In this document: piece by piece, positions 1 through 5,841 of the stretch
How positions within the stretch are numbered: position 1 is the first letter of the stretch
Layout: every line of letters begins with the position of its first letter
Assembly: GCA_003155565.1 (NCBI GenBank)
Contig: PMDM01000292.1
Location: forward strand, 1-5,841
From: Methylococcaceae bacterium
Lineage (GTDB): Bacteria > Pseudomonadota > Gammaproteobacteria > Methylococcales > Methylomonadaceae
Length of the DNA stretch: 5,841 nt
Reading direction: 5' to 3'
The notes under the pieces: model-generated
What the model saw: only the letters and a program-made list of their open reading frames with translations
What the model was told of the DNA's origin: nothing
Databases searched by the model: none
Program-made: the position numbers and the translations under genes

Positions 1-41
1 GGTATAATCCAGCGGGCGTGGATGAGGGTATCGACGATCAT
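1..41 (-). CDS. mtaD: Probable MTA/SAH deaminase, TRZ/ATZ amidohydrolase family (N-terminal fragment)
   Basis: Only the first 14 codons are inside the window; the gene continues past base 1. The start is the ATG at 41-39, preceded by a GGAAA-like ribosome binding site. The visible peptide is MIVDTLIHARWIIP, which matches the N-terminus I know for TRZ/ATZ-family amidohydrolases annotated as 5'-methylthioadenosine/S-adenosylhomocysteine deaminase (typically ...DTLIHARWIIPVEP). The metal-binding histidines of the family lie outside the window and cannot be checked. The gene is divergent from mtnA with 61 bp between the starts, which supports the call: deamination of methylthioadenosine to methylthioinosine feeds, after phosphorolysis, the substrate of MtnA. 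The same two genes are neighbours in Pseudomonas. The assignment rests on a very short peptide plus context, so another amidohydrolase of this family remains possible. Confidence 0.68.
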   Translation of the reverse strand, partial: MIVDTLIHARWII

Positions 42-46
42 GATGG

Positions 47-75
47 TTTCCAAATTTAGATAGCCGAATTATAAC
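47..75 (+). promoter_or_regulatory. Weak candidate promoter of mtnA
   Basis: TATAAC at 70-75 could serve as a -10 for mtnA, with TTTCCA at 47-52 as a poor -35 and a 17-bp spacer. It overlaps the -10 of the divergent gene, so the two promoters would compete for the same short stretch. The leader would be about 20 nt. No riboswitch fits in the 61-bp gap, and no clear Shine-Dalgarno precedes the mtnA ATG. Confidence 0.22.
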
Positions 76-94
76 TTTTTAGCCTAAGTTCCAA
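68..94 (-). promoter_or_regulatory. Possible promoter of the leftward deaminase gene
   Basis: On the minus strand a perfect -10 hexamer TATAAT (73-68) follows TTGGAA (94-89, four of six matches to the -35 consensus). The spacer is 15 bp, shorter than the ideal 17. Transcription would begin near base 61, giving a leader of about 20 nt before the ATG at 41. This is a motif match only. Confidence 0.4.
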
Positions 95-102
95 TTAAAT
101 AA

Positions 103-1140
103 ATGACAAGACACAAGCAATCTGGCGTACTAGCCTTGCAATGGACGGGACATAGCTTAAAAGTGCTGGATCAACGACAGTTACCCGAAAAAATCAGCTA
201 CGATGAATATACGGATGCCTACGGTGTTGCCGAAGCTATAACCACCATGCGTGTGCGCGGTGCTCCTGCGATTGGTATTGCCGCCGCTTATGGCGTTGTA
301 CTTTCTGTTTACCAGCATTATTCTCAAATAGATAATAACTGGAGGCAGCACGTTCTGGCGGATATTGGCACGCTGGCAAATTCCAGGCCGACAGCAGTCA
401 ATTTGTTTTGGGCGTTAAATCAGATGAAAGCGGTTTTGGACGGAGAGGGGGATAATCCTCGACCAGCCATTTTTGCTTGTGCGGAAAAAATCCATGCAGA
501 TGATATCGCAGCCAATTACAAAATGGGCGAGTTGGGCGCGGATATTTTGGCTAATGCCAAAGGCATCATGACGCATTGCAATACAGGGGCATTAGCAACC
601 GGCGGCTATGGCACTGCGCTGGGTGTGATAAGAAGCCTATACGCCAGAAATGCTGTCAAAATTTATGCAGGCGAGACCAGACCTTGGCTGCAAGGGCAAC
701 GCTTGACGGTATGGGAACTGGCGCAGGATAAAATCCCGGTAACCCTGATTGCCGATTCAGCCGCCGCCTGGTTGATGAGATCGGGCGCGATAGACTGGGT
801 GGTGGTGGGGGCAGACCGCATTGCATTGAATGGCGATGTCGCTAATAAAATCGGCACGTACTCCCTGGCTGTGCTTGCTAAACAGCACAATGTTAAGGTG
901 ATGGTGGTCGCGCCGACATCGACAATAGATGGGAGCATTAACAGCGGCGACCAGATTGAAATAGAGCAGCGCCAGCAAAGCGAATTATTACCCGCCTGTT
1001 ACAAGGATAATACTTTTGTAAGCGCTTGGAATCCGGTCTTTGATGTCACTCCGGCGGAATTGATTTCAGCGATTGTTACTGAGCGAGGTGTGGTGATGAA
1101 TCCTGGTGAGATTGGGGTAGACAGGTTATTAAAAACCTGA
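103..1140 (+). CDS. mtnA: S-methyl-5-thioribose-1-phosphate isomerase (methionine salvage)
   Basis: This cytosolic enzyme converts 5-methylthioribose-1-phosphate to 5-methylthioribulose-1-phosphate (EC 5.3.1.23) in methionine salvage and belongs to the eIF2B-like fold. The 345-residue length is normal for MtnA. Visible signatures are MRVRGAPAIGIAAAYGV (about 49-65), THCNTGALATGGYG (157-170), YAGETRPWLQGQRL (188-201) and VVVGADRIALNGDVANKIGT (233-252). Cys159 and Asp238 match the two catalytic residues known in the Bacillus enzyme (Cys160, Asp240), so the protein should be active. The C-terminal NPVFDVTPAELISAIVTERG is also typical. The ATG at 103 gives the family's usual N-terminus, although no strong ribosome binding site is seen. 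The gene is divergent from a probable MTA deaminase and converges on the DedA gene with a 30-bp gap. A 6-bp inverted repeat at 1122-1139 spans the stop codon but lacks a proper T-tract. Confidence 0.97.
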   Translation: MTRHKQSGVLALQWTGHSLKVLDQRQLPEKISYDEYTDAYGVAEAITTMRVRGAPAIGIAAAYGVVLSVYQHYSQIDNNWRQHVLADIGTLANSRPTAVNLFWALNQMKAVLDGEGDNPRPAIFACAEKIHADDIAANYKMGELGADILANAKGIMTHCNTGALATGGYGTALGVIRSLYARNAVKIYAGETRPWLQGQRLTVWELAQDKIPVTLIADSAAAWLMRSGAIDWVVVGADRIALNGDVANKIGTYSLAVLAKQHNVKVMVVAPTSTIDGSINSGDQIEIEQRQQSELLPACYKDNTFVSAWNPVFDVTPAELISAIVTERGVVMNPGEIGVDRLLKT

Positions 1141-1170
1141 CATCAAGATTTTATTTGAGACTACATTTAT

Positions 1171-1761
1171 TTACTTATTACGATTTTGCCGTTTTTGAGA
1201 GAAATGCCGTTCCAATTTTTGAAAATAAGCATGAATAGCAAAAAGAAATCCCGTCGCGATGGGCAGTGCATAATACCAATGCTCTTTGGAAACATCTAAA
1301 ATGTTCAATATTTCTGCACCAAAAATATAAGAAGGGGTTATCGTAATTGCCGCCCAAACCCATGCGCTAATCAAGTTTATTACGGCGAATTGTTTTGCCG
1401 AGTATTTGGTAATGCCAATGGACATAGGGATAACGGTGCGCAATCCATACATGTAACGCTGCATGAAGATAATCGGCCAGCCGTATTTTTTTAGCAGCAA
1501 ATGGGCAATCGCAAATTTAAGGCGTTGCCGGTGAAGTTTGCGCTGGATAAGGCCCTTGTTGAAACGGCCTATGTAGAAATAAATTTGGTCACCCGCGAAG
1601 CCACCCAAGCCCGCCACAAAGATCGCCATGAAGTAATTCATATCGCCAGTGTGAGCCATGATTCCGCCCATAACCAGCCCTATTTCGCCTTCCAGGATGC
1701 TCCACAGGAATAAGATTGAATAACCGTATTCCTTAAGCAAACCGATAAATAATTCTTCCAT
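1171..1761 (-). CDS. DedA-family inner-membrane protein, YohD-like
   Basis: This 196-residue polytopic membrane protein belongs to the DedA (SNARE-associated / VTT domain) family. Residue order closely follows E. coli YohD: an N-terminal hydrophobic stretch carrying LEGEIGLVMGG (23-33), then GLGGFAGDQIYFYIGR (51-66), then RYMYGLRTVIPMSIG (102-116), whose two arginines are the family hallmark, then INLISAWVWA, a final hydrophobic segment and a basic tail (QKRQNRNK). Some DedA proteins recycle undecaprenyl phosphate or support membrane homeostasis; which role applies here cannot be read from sequence. I chose the ATG at 1761. A TTG codon lies immediately upstream (1764) and would add one residue. 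No convincing Shine-Dalgarno is present for either start. The gene follows btuM on the same strand after 197 bp, so it is probably not tightly linked to the B12 genes, but read-through cannot be excluded. Confidence 0.9.
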   Translation of the reverse strand: MEELFIGLLKEYGYSILFLWSILEGEIGLVMGGIMAHTGDMNYFMAIFVAGLGGFAGDQIYFYIGRFNKGLIQRKLHRQRLKFAIAHLLLKKYGWPIIFMQRYMYGLRTVIPMSIGITKYSAKQFAVINLISAWVWAAITITPSYIFGAEILNILDVSKEHWYYALPIATGFLFAIHAYFQKLERHFSQKRQNRNK

Positions 1762-1961
1762 CAACGCTTAACTTGGGTAAAAAACTGCGCTGAAATCATG
1801 TATCGTCGAAAAACTTTCTGGTTAATTGTCAAGAGGATAATCGAAATACCCAGGTATTATTGGTGATAGGCAGTTATGGGGTTGCCATATCAATGATGCA
1901 ACCTAATTATGCCAGTTATTTTCTATTATTGTCCGTTTTCTTTCGACAACCTTAAATATGT
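1762..1961. other. Intergenic stretch between DedA gene and btuM
   Basis: About 200 bp without a supportable gene. On the minus strand, upstream of the DedA gene, there is a perfect TTGACA (1832-1827), but no good -10 at 16-18 bp; the nearest candidate, GATACA (1804-1799), sits 22 bp away, so a promoter is only suspected. An imperfect palindrome with arms GGTTGC (1880-1885) and GCAACC (1898-1903) surrounds a 12-base loop, with no T-run on either side. A second, weaker inverted repeat TTGTC/GACAA occurs near 1930-1950. Either could be an RNA 3' structure after btuM, but neither looks like an intrinsic terminator. Confidence 0.4.
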
Positions 1962-2525
1962 TTATGATTCTACAGTAGCCATTACTTGCGAAGTTTTCCA
2001 CAGTTTAATAACCGCCAATCCAATAGCTACGTAAATCAAGGCCGAACTTATATAAGGAGGGTAGTACTGGGCGGTTTGGCTAAAGTATTGATTCCAGGAA
2101 AGCTCCCCAAAACGATCGGAGAAAACATAAAAACTGCCGTTTGAGATAATAAATGCAACGGTTGTGGCAGAAGCTGCCAAACCAAAGGTCTTGAGCGAAT
2201 CGACAAAACTCAAAGAAGCAAATAACTTAGAGTAGCGACCCGCAAACCACATCGCCGCGTAAGTCGGAATCAGACAGACGTAAGCCGAGGAAATGCAAAA
2301 ATCGCTAACGCTAAATTGCGTGATCGCCAGATAATCAATAACACCCGCTTCAAGTAGAAGAAAGACAAATAACCATAAGCTGCTGAATCCCAAGCCTGCC
2401 AGAAAAAATACCGCGAGCGAAGCATCCGGCAATGAAAATGCGGTACCAAAGTGATGGAAGCGGGTTAGCGCCATGATTGTCATCAGGGTAAGTGGTAAAA
2501 ACTGTTGTTTAAAAAACGTCGTCAT
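1962..2525 (-). CDS. btuM: BtuM-like cobalamin transporter (solitary ECF S-component-like membrane protein)
   Basis: This 187-residue, very hydrophobic protein has about six membrane segments (roughly residues 9-28, 35-47, 48-64, 78-96, 113-133 and 158-176). N-terminal features RFHHFGTAFSLPDASLAVFFLAG (22-44) and the SDFCISSAYVCLIPTYAAMWFAGR region (74-97) match what I recall of the BtuM family, small inner-membrane vitamin B12 transporters that resemble ECF S-components but work without a known ECF module. In the Thiobacillus denitrificans protein a conserved cysteine near residue 80 coordinates the cobalt and assists decyanation; Cys77 here lies at the equivalent place, with Cys84 as a second cysteine. 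The gene lies 74 bp after the riboswitch-controlled btuB-like receptor, on the same strand, consistent with co-transcription. The ATG at 2525 is fixed by a strong ribosome binding site (AAAGGAGA, 5 nt from GGAG to the start). The family call comes from remembered motifs plus context, not from an alignment. Confidence 0.8.
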   Translation of the reverse strand: MTTFFKQQFLPLTLMTIMALTRFHHFGTAFSLPDASLAVFFLAGLGFSSLWLFVFLLLEAGVIDYLAITQFSVSDFCISSAYVCLIPTYAAMWFAGRYSKLFASLSFVDSLKTFGLAASATTVAFIISNGSFYVFSDRFGELSWNQYFSQTAQYYPPYISSALIYVAIGLAVIKLWKTSQVMATVES

Positions 2526-2529
2526 GATG

Positions 2530-2537
2530 TCTCCTTT
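2530..2537 (-). promoter_or_regulatory. Ribosome binding site of btuM
   Basis: The minus strand reads AAAGGAGA here, with GGAG five bases before the ATG at 2525. It is the strongest Shine-Dalgarno in the window. It decides the btuM start and implies that btuM is translated independently of btuB, whose own site can be masked. Confidence 0.85.
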
Positions 2538-2599
2538 AAATTTTGCATTATCATATCATTTTCAATCTTTTGTAGGGCATAGTTCGTAGCGCGTAAATA

Positions 2600-4642
2600 T
2601 CAAAACCGATAATTGACAGAACCCTGAAAGGTGCGTTGGTAGTTGGTTGGATAAACAACGGGTTGGCTAGAACCAAAATCAACAAATTGCCCATTCGCCA
2701 CATCAAACAAATTTTGGACAGAAAAATCGACTGACCAATGTTTATGGTCGGACAATTGATAGTTAAAAGTGGTGGCATTGTAGTTTTGTTGTCTGCCCAA
2801 TGAGTTATCGAAATCGTCTTGCGGGTAGCTTTCGGATTGATACTTATGGGTAATGCTAACGGAATGATAAGGCAAGGGTAGCAAAGTGCTGGAAAATTCT
2901 TTCCCAAGGGTTGTCAAAACAATATGCTTCGGTTGCCCGCTGATTTCGAAATGTTGCGCCCCCAAAGTTGCCCGGGTTGCCGTGTAAAGATAATTGATGC
3001 TGCCATGGAGCCAGCTAAAATCTTTAAATAAACTCAGTTCCACCCCGTATTTTTCTGATTTGTCGAAATTAGTGTTGATAAATGTGTTGCTGTTAAAAAA
3101 AATCTCATTGTTCAAGTCGGAATAATAAAATTCGGCCTTAACTTTCAGGTCATCTGCCAGGTGTTTGTAGCCGATGGAATAGGTATCTATTTGCATCGGG
3201 TTAATAGCGAAATTAAATGTTTTGATATTCGTTATAAAATTTGTGAAGAAAAAACGATCTATATCAGGAGACTGAAAAGAGTGTACATAGTTAGCGAACA
3301 CGGCATCCGTATTGTTTAGCGAATAATTGGCGGCAAAGTTGTAGCTATTGGGATTGACCGATTTTGATAAATGCGTATTTGTGCCGCTATTGTCATGCCT
3401 AAACTGGATAAAAGCCTGGCGAAATCCGGCATTCAAGGATAAGCGGTCATTGACAAAATAATCACCGGAAATAAATCCGGCAACATTTTCTTTGGCTGTC
3501 ACTTCGCCCGTTGTCGCCCTGCTATTGTCGTTATGTTCAAAGCCTGCCAGTACCACAAAGTCGTCTTGAAGTGTTTGTAGCGTGAGCCGATGGTCTTCGC
3601 CTTCATAATGGGGTGTGAATGCAAAGTCTGGAAACTTTGAGTCCTTGGTCTTATTGGCGTAGGTATAGGCAAGATTAAAGTTATCGTTGATCTTGTACTT
3701 TAATAAAGTTGACCAATCCTCCTTATGGACGATATTTCTTTGGCCTGTAGTTACGTTCGCATTCGGGTTTTGGTTAAAGGCATCTAAGGTCATATTTCCG
3801 GTATAGATAACATTGGCGTCATCCTTGATAAATGACGTGATGACTTCGAGATTATCTTTTTGCAAGCCTAGCGTTGCTTTGCCGTTGACATTCTCCGTGG
3901 AATCTTTGCTGCCGTCAGACAAAACAGTTTTTTTTCCGTCCGAATTCAGGTAAGAAAATTTGCCGTCTGCGAGCACTTTTAAACCTTTAAAATCAGTGAC
4001 TGAACCTAAATTAACGTGCGTTAAGGTGGTGTCATAAGTGCCGAAACTTGATCGAACTGAGCCATAAACTGGATTTCTGTCGAAGGAATTATTGGTGCGG
4101 ATAATGATGGTTCCAGCAGCGGAATTGTCGCCATAAACCACCGAGCCGTCACTTTTGACGACTTCTATTTTTTCAATCGAATGAATCGGCACGGAACCCA
4201 ATTGTTGCGGTACCAAATCGATTTGATTTAATGTTACGCCGTCCACAATGACATTGATATTCTGGTATCCGTTGCCATTTCCGAAGCCCCGCATGGAGAT
4301 TTTAGGGTTCAAGACATTACCGAAACTGGGGTCTGTTTGGATTTCCGTGTTGTATTTAAAGAAATCCAGCAAGCTGTTCGCGCCGCTTCGGACAATATCA
4401 TTCCTGGAATAAATCGTCACGGACTTAGGCGACAACAATTCGTCGGTTACCGACGGACTGGCTGTTACTGTAATGGGAGAAAGGACTGCTTTATCTTGTA
4501 AATCAATGTTGTAGCTTTTAAAAGCCTGTTTTGATGAAGGCAATTTGTAAGAAGGTTTTAGCTCTTTTTTTTCTTCTCCAGCGAATAGCTGCGTCGAAAA
4601 AATAAAACTAGGGAATAACAAATAGATTGGTAGATTGTTCAT
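2600..4642 (-). CDS. btuB: TonB-dependent outer-membrane receptor, BtuB-like (vitamin B12 uptake)
   Basis: This 680-residue outer-membrane beta-barrel transporter is powered by TonB-ExbBD. A short signal peptide ends near LFA|GEE (residues 19-24); its n-region has no basic residue, which is unusual. A TonB-box-like segment VLSPITVTAS lies at 53-62, followed by the plug domain (about 64-185) with SVTIYSRNDI, the ISMRGFG motif, NVIVDGVTLN and IEKIEVVKSDGSVVYGDNSAAGTIIIRT. The rest is barrel, ending in the assembly signature NYRF with a terminal Phe. The plug alone would fit many siderophore or vitamin receptors. The cobalamin assignment comes mainly from the cobalamin riboswitch directly upstream and btuM directly downstream. 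The ATG at 4642 has GAGGA four bases upstream. The sequence is intact, without frameshifts. A related corrinoid (for example a cobinamide) is an alternative substrate. Confidence 0.9.
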   Translation of the reverse strand: MNNLPIYLLFPSFIFSTQLFAGEEKKELKPSYKLPSSKQAFKSYNIDLQDKAVLSPITVTASPSVTDELLSPKSVTIYSRNDIVRSGANSLLDFFKYNTEIQTDPSFGNVLNPKISMRGFGNGNGYQNINVIVDGVTLNQIDLVPQQLGSVPIHSIEKIEVVKSDGSVVYGDNSAAGTIIIRTNNSFDRNPVYGSVRSSFGTYDTTLTHVNLGSVTDFKGLKVLADGKFSYLNSDGKKTVLSDGSKDSTENVNGKATLGLQKDNLEVITSFIKDDANVIYTGNMTLDAFNQNPNANVTTGQRNIVHKEDWSTLLKYKINDNFNLAYTYANKTKDSKFPDFAFTPHYEGEDHRLTLQTLQDDFVVLAGFEHNDNSRATTGEVTAKENVAGFISGDYFVNDRLSLNAGFRQAFIQFRHDNSGTNTHLSKSVNPNSYNFAANYSLNNTDAVFANYVHSFQSPDIDRFFFTNFITNIKTFNFAINPMQIDTYSIGYKHLADDLKVKAEFYYSDLNNEIFFNSNTFINTNFDKSEKYGVELSLFKDFSWLHGSINYLYTATRATLGAQHFEISGQPKHIVLTTLGKEFSSTLLPLPYHSVSITHKYQSESYPQDDFDNSLGRQQNYNATTFNYQLSDHKHWSVDFSVQNLFDVANGQFVDFGSSQPVVYPTNYQRTFQGSVNYRF

Positions 4643-4643
4643 G

Positions 4644-4698
4644 TTGTCCTCTGCGCCGCCCGCGCATGGTGAGTTTGTGTAATCACAAGGGAGGACAA
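4644..4698 (-). promoter_or_regulatory. Predicted SD-sequestering stem of the btuB expression platform
   Basis: The btuB Shine-Dalgarno lies in GAGGACAA (minus strand, 4651-4644). The exact complement TTGTCCTC lies upstream at 4698-4691, so an uninterrupted 8-bp helix can hide the ribosome binding site. Inside the enclosed stretch are two small hairpins: TTGTG/CACAA with a 4-base loop (4688-4675) and GCGC/GCGC with a 5-base loop (4665-4653). No T-run follows, which argues for control of translation initiation rather than of transcription termination. Pairing was worked out by eye and no energies were calculated. Confidence 0.6.
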
Positions 4699-4758
4699 GA
4701 AGACGAGAGTACAGAATAGAGAGATGTGCCGTCGTTTTCGTAGACAGCCCTCCGCTGT
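4690..4758 (-). promoter_or_regulatory. Possible anti-sequestering pairing upstream of btuB
   Basis: Just after the aptamer a small hairpin ACAGC-GGAGG-GCTGT (4758-4744) presents GGAGG in its loop. The segment GGAGGGC (4753-4747) can pair over seven positions (one G-T) with GTCCTCC (4696-4690). That is the same strand needed to mask the btuB ribosome binding site, so the two helices exclude each other, as expected of a switch. Which helix forms with ligand is inferred, not seen. Confidence 0.4.
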
Positions 4759-4775
4759 ACCGAATATTACTTTCG

Positions 4776-4972
4776 GGCCGGTCTCCGGGCTTGTAAGTGG
4801 CAAAATACTATGGCTTGCCTGAACCATCACCTTCCCATGCAAAAAACACAGTGGCGTTTTGATGATTCTTTACTTACATACCGTTGCGGGGGCAGCGTCG
4901 GATTTGGCTGATGTGTTGGCTTTACCGACTTCCCGTTTAACCATTGGGTTGTGAAAACCCTATGGAACCTGA
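4776..4972 (-). ncRNA. Cobalamin riboswitch aptamer
   Basis: The sense RNA is on the minus strand and lies in the leader of the btuB-like gene. In 5' to 3' order it shows AGGTTCC (near 4970-4964); a hairpin with arms GGGTT/AACCC; GGTTAAACGGGAAGTCGG (about 4943-4926); the highly conserved core GCTGCCCCCGCAACGGTA (4896-4879); GCCACTG; CATGGGAAGGTGATGG (4839-4824); and the complete B12 box AGCCCGGAGACCGGCC (4791-4776). These are the ordered consensus elements of the class I cobalamin riboswitch, spaced normally over about 200 nt. It should bind adenosylcobalamin or a related cobalamin and repress the downstream B12 uptake genes when the vitamin is abundant. A 5-bp hairpin CCGAA/TTCGG (4776-4760) follows immediately and may be the stem whose loop docks back on the aptamer. 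The outer limits are approximate. Confidence 0.97.
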
Positions 4973-4984
4973 AAGCGAGGGGAA

Positions 4985-5012
4985 ATTATAGGGAGTTAGG
5001 CTGATAAAGCAA
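4985..5012 (-). promoter_or_regulatory. Sigma70-type promoter of the riboswitch-btuB-btuM unit
   Basis: On the minus strand TATAAT (4990-4985), a perfect -10, is preceded by TTGCTT (5012-5007) with a 16-bp spacer; the -35 keeps only the TTG. Transcription would start near 4978, a few bases before the first conserved element of the aptamer. That placement supports the call. The promoter occupies the short gap between the mutM stop and the riboswitch, so the B12 unit can be expressed apart from mutM. Confidence 0.68.
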
Positions 5013-5025
5013 GCAAAGATGTTAC

Positions 5026-5841
5026 TTATTTCTGGCAACAGCTACAGAATACCGTCGAACGGTTAGTGATCCTTATTTCCGTTAGCGGTTGCAAACAGTG
5101 TAGACAAGGCAATCCAGCGCGGCCATACACGCATAGCTGTTGTTTGAAATAGCCGGGATTTCCTGCTTCGTTCACAAAATTTCGCAGTGTCGTTCCGCCT
5201 TGTTGAATCGCATTTTGCAAAACCGTTTTGATGCAGTCTACTAAGTGTTGATAGCGCGACAACGATATTTTTCCCGCATGGCGGGATGGGTGTATGCCAG
5301 CCATAAATAAGGCTTCATTTGCATAGATATTACCGACACCCACAACAACGTGGCTGTCCATAATGAAGGATTTTACCGGCACTTTCCGGTTTCTGGAGTG
5401 CGAGTAAAGCAATTCGCCGTTAAAATCGGCTAATAAGGGTTCAGGACCTAAATCCTTAAGCAGCTGATGTTCCGCCACAGGCGCTGATGTCCATAACACC
5501 GCGCCAAACCGGCGGGGATCATTAAAACGCAACACTGTGCCATCGTTAAAAATAAAATCAATATGATCATGTTTACCCGCCCCCTGCCCTGTCGTCATTA
5601 TCCTTAAACTGCCCGACATGCCTAAATGCACCAGCATCGTGCCTGCGTTGGTAGCAAATAGCAGATACTTTGCCCTTCTGGAAACTGATTGAATATTAAG
5701 ACCCGTTAAAATCTGACACAGTGTTTCAGGCACAGGCCAGCGTAATCGGGGCTGACGAATAATAACCTGCCTAATCGTTTGCCCTTCAATATGTGGCGCA
5801 ATGCCACGACAGGTTGTTTCAACTTCGGGTAATTCGGGCAT
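5026..5841 (-). CDS. mutM: Formamidopyrimidine-DNA glycosylase (Fpg / 8-oxoguanine glycosylase)
   Basis: This bifunctional base-excision repair enzyme removes 8-oxoguanine and formamidopyrimidines and cuts the abasic site (EC 3.2.2.23 / 4.2.99.18). It is complete at 271 residues (E. coli: 269). It begins MPELPEVETT, giving the catalytic Pro2 and Glu3, with the conserved lysine in RRAKYLL at Lys58. HLGMSGSLR (72-80) and NDPRRFGA (107-114) carry the residues that fill the gap left by the flipped base. VVGVGNIYANEALF (167-179) is the helix-two-turn-helix with Asn171. The C-terminal zinc finger uses Cys246, Cys249, Cys266 and Cys269 (C-x2-C-x16-C-x2-C), with Arg261 in its hairpin. The final pair reads CSCC, so an additional cysteine sits between the ligands. 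The ATG is the last three bases of the window, so its ribosome binding site and promoter are not visible. No terminator follows; the promoter of the B12 unit starts within about 15 bp of its stop. Confidence 0.98.
   Translation of the reverse strand: MPELPEVETTCRGIAPHIEGQTIRQVIIRQPRLRWPVPETLCQILTGLNIQSVSRRAKYLLFATNAGTMLVHLGMSGSLRIMTTGQGAGKHDHIDFIFNDGTVLRFNDPRRFGAVLWTSAPVAEHQLLKDLGPEPLLADFNGELLYSHSRNRKVPVKSFIMDSHVVVGVGNIYANEALFMAGIHPSRHAGKISLSRYQHLVDCIKTVLQNAIQQGGTTLRNFVNEAGNPGYFKQQLCVYGRAGLPCLHCLQPLTEIRITNRSTVFCSCCQK

Noticed and set aside
663..978. Two minus-strand open frames of 91 and 73 codons inside mtnA
   Set aside because: Both lie antisense to conserved mtnA motifs, overlap each other and have no recognisable domain; they are shadows of the real gene.
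1122..1139. Inverted repeat CAGGTT-ATTAAA-AACCTG as an intrinsic terminator of mtnA
   Set aside because: The stem is only 6 bp, includes the stop codon and part of the coding sequence, and is followed by a mixed sequence and not a T-run.
1178..1363. Minus-strand open frame of 61 codons within the DedA gene
   Set aside because: It is an alternative frame of the same strand inside a well-supported DedA coding region, with no ribosome binding site of its own noted.
1501..1713. Plus-strand open frame of 70 codons opposite the DedA gene
   Set aside because: It is antisense to the conserved DedA core and low in plausible protein features; a shadow frame.
1799..1832. TTGACA...GATACA as a promoter of the DedA gene
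   Set aside because: The -35 is perfect but the spacer is 22 bp, too long for a normal sigma70 promoter; mentioned only within the intergenic entry.
1880..1903. Palindrome GGTTGC/GCAACC as a terminator or regulator operator
   Set aside because: The loop is 12 bases, no T-run follows on either strand, and I do not recognise it as any known operator.
2551..2907. Minus-strand open frame of 118 codons overlapping the 3' end of btuB
   Set aside because: It is an alternative frame of the same strand inside the beta-barrel coding region, with no family features; the btuB frame is clearly the real one.
4639..4842. 67-codon reading frame across the riboswitch and btuB leader as a protein gene
   Set aside because: It opens at a TTG inside the conserved aptamer, has no suitable ribosome binding site, and half of its codons are explained by the cobalamin riboswitch. 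Only its end is curious and is kept as a low-interest finding.

Overview
The window looks like ordinary chromosome from a Gram-negative bacterium, most likely a gammaproteobacterium. It encodes an outer-membrane TonB-dependent receptor, a typical proteobacterial MutM, and an MtnA paired divergently with a TRZ/ATZ-type deaminase. The last arrangement is one I know from Pseudomonas and from methane-oxidising Methylococcales. The genus cannot be fixed from the sequence alone. No mobile elements, tRNAs, rRNAs or CRISPR arrays are visible.

Left end (1-1140): the first 14 codons of a probable 5'-methylthioadenosine/S-adenosylhomocysteine deaminase run leftward off the window. Facing away from it, after a 61-bp gap, is a complete mtnA. 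Together they suggest a methionine-salvage route in which methylthioadenosine is first deaminated and later enters the pathway as methylthioribose-1-phosphate.

Middle (1141-1961): a YohD-like DedA-family membrane protein is encoded on the minus strand, convergent with mtnA. A 197-bp intergenic stretch follows, without a clear terminator or promoter.

Right half (1962-5025, minus strand): a vitamin B12 uptake unit. A sigma70-type promoter lies just after the mutM stop. It is followed by a well-conserved cobalamin riboswitch (the full B12 box is visible), an expression platform that can mask the Shine-Dalgarno of the next gene, a BtuB-like TonB-dependent receptor, and a small six-helix membrane protein that I read as BtuM, the solitary cobalamin transporter. 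The receptor would bring cobalamin across the outer membrane and BtuM across the inner membrane. When cobalamin is plentiful, the riboswitch should shut the unit off, at least partly by hiding the receptor's ribosome binding site.

Right end (5026-5841): a complete mutM (formamidopyrimidine-DNA glycosylase), whose start codon is the last three bases of the window.

I see no wholly undescribed system. The most rewarding parts are the riboswitch expression platform with two mutually exclusive pairings, and the riboswitch-btuB-btuM arrangement with a candidate cobalt-binding cysteine in BtuM.
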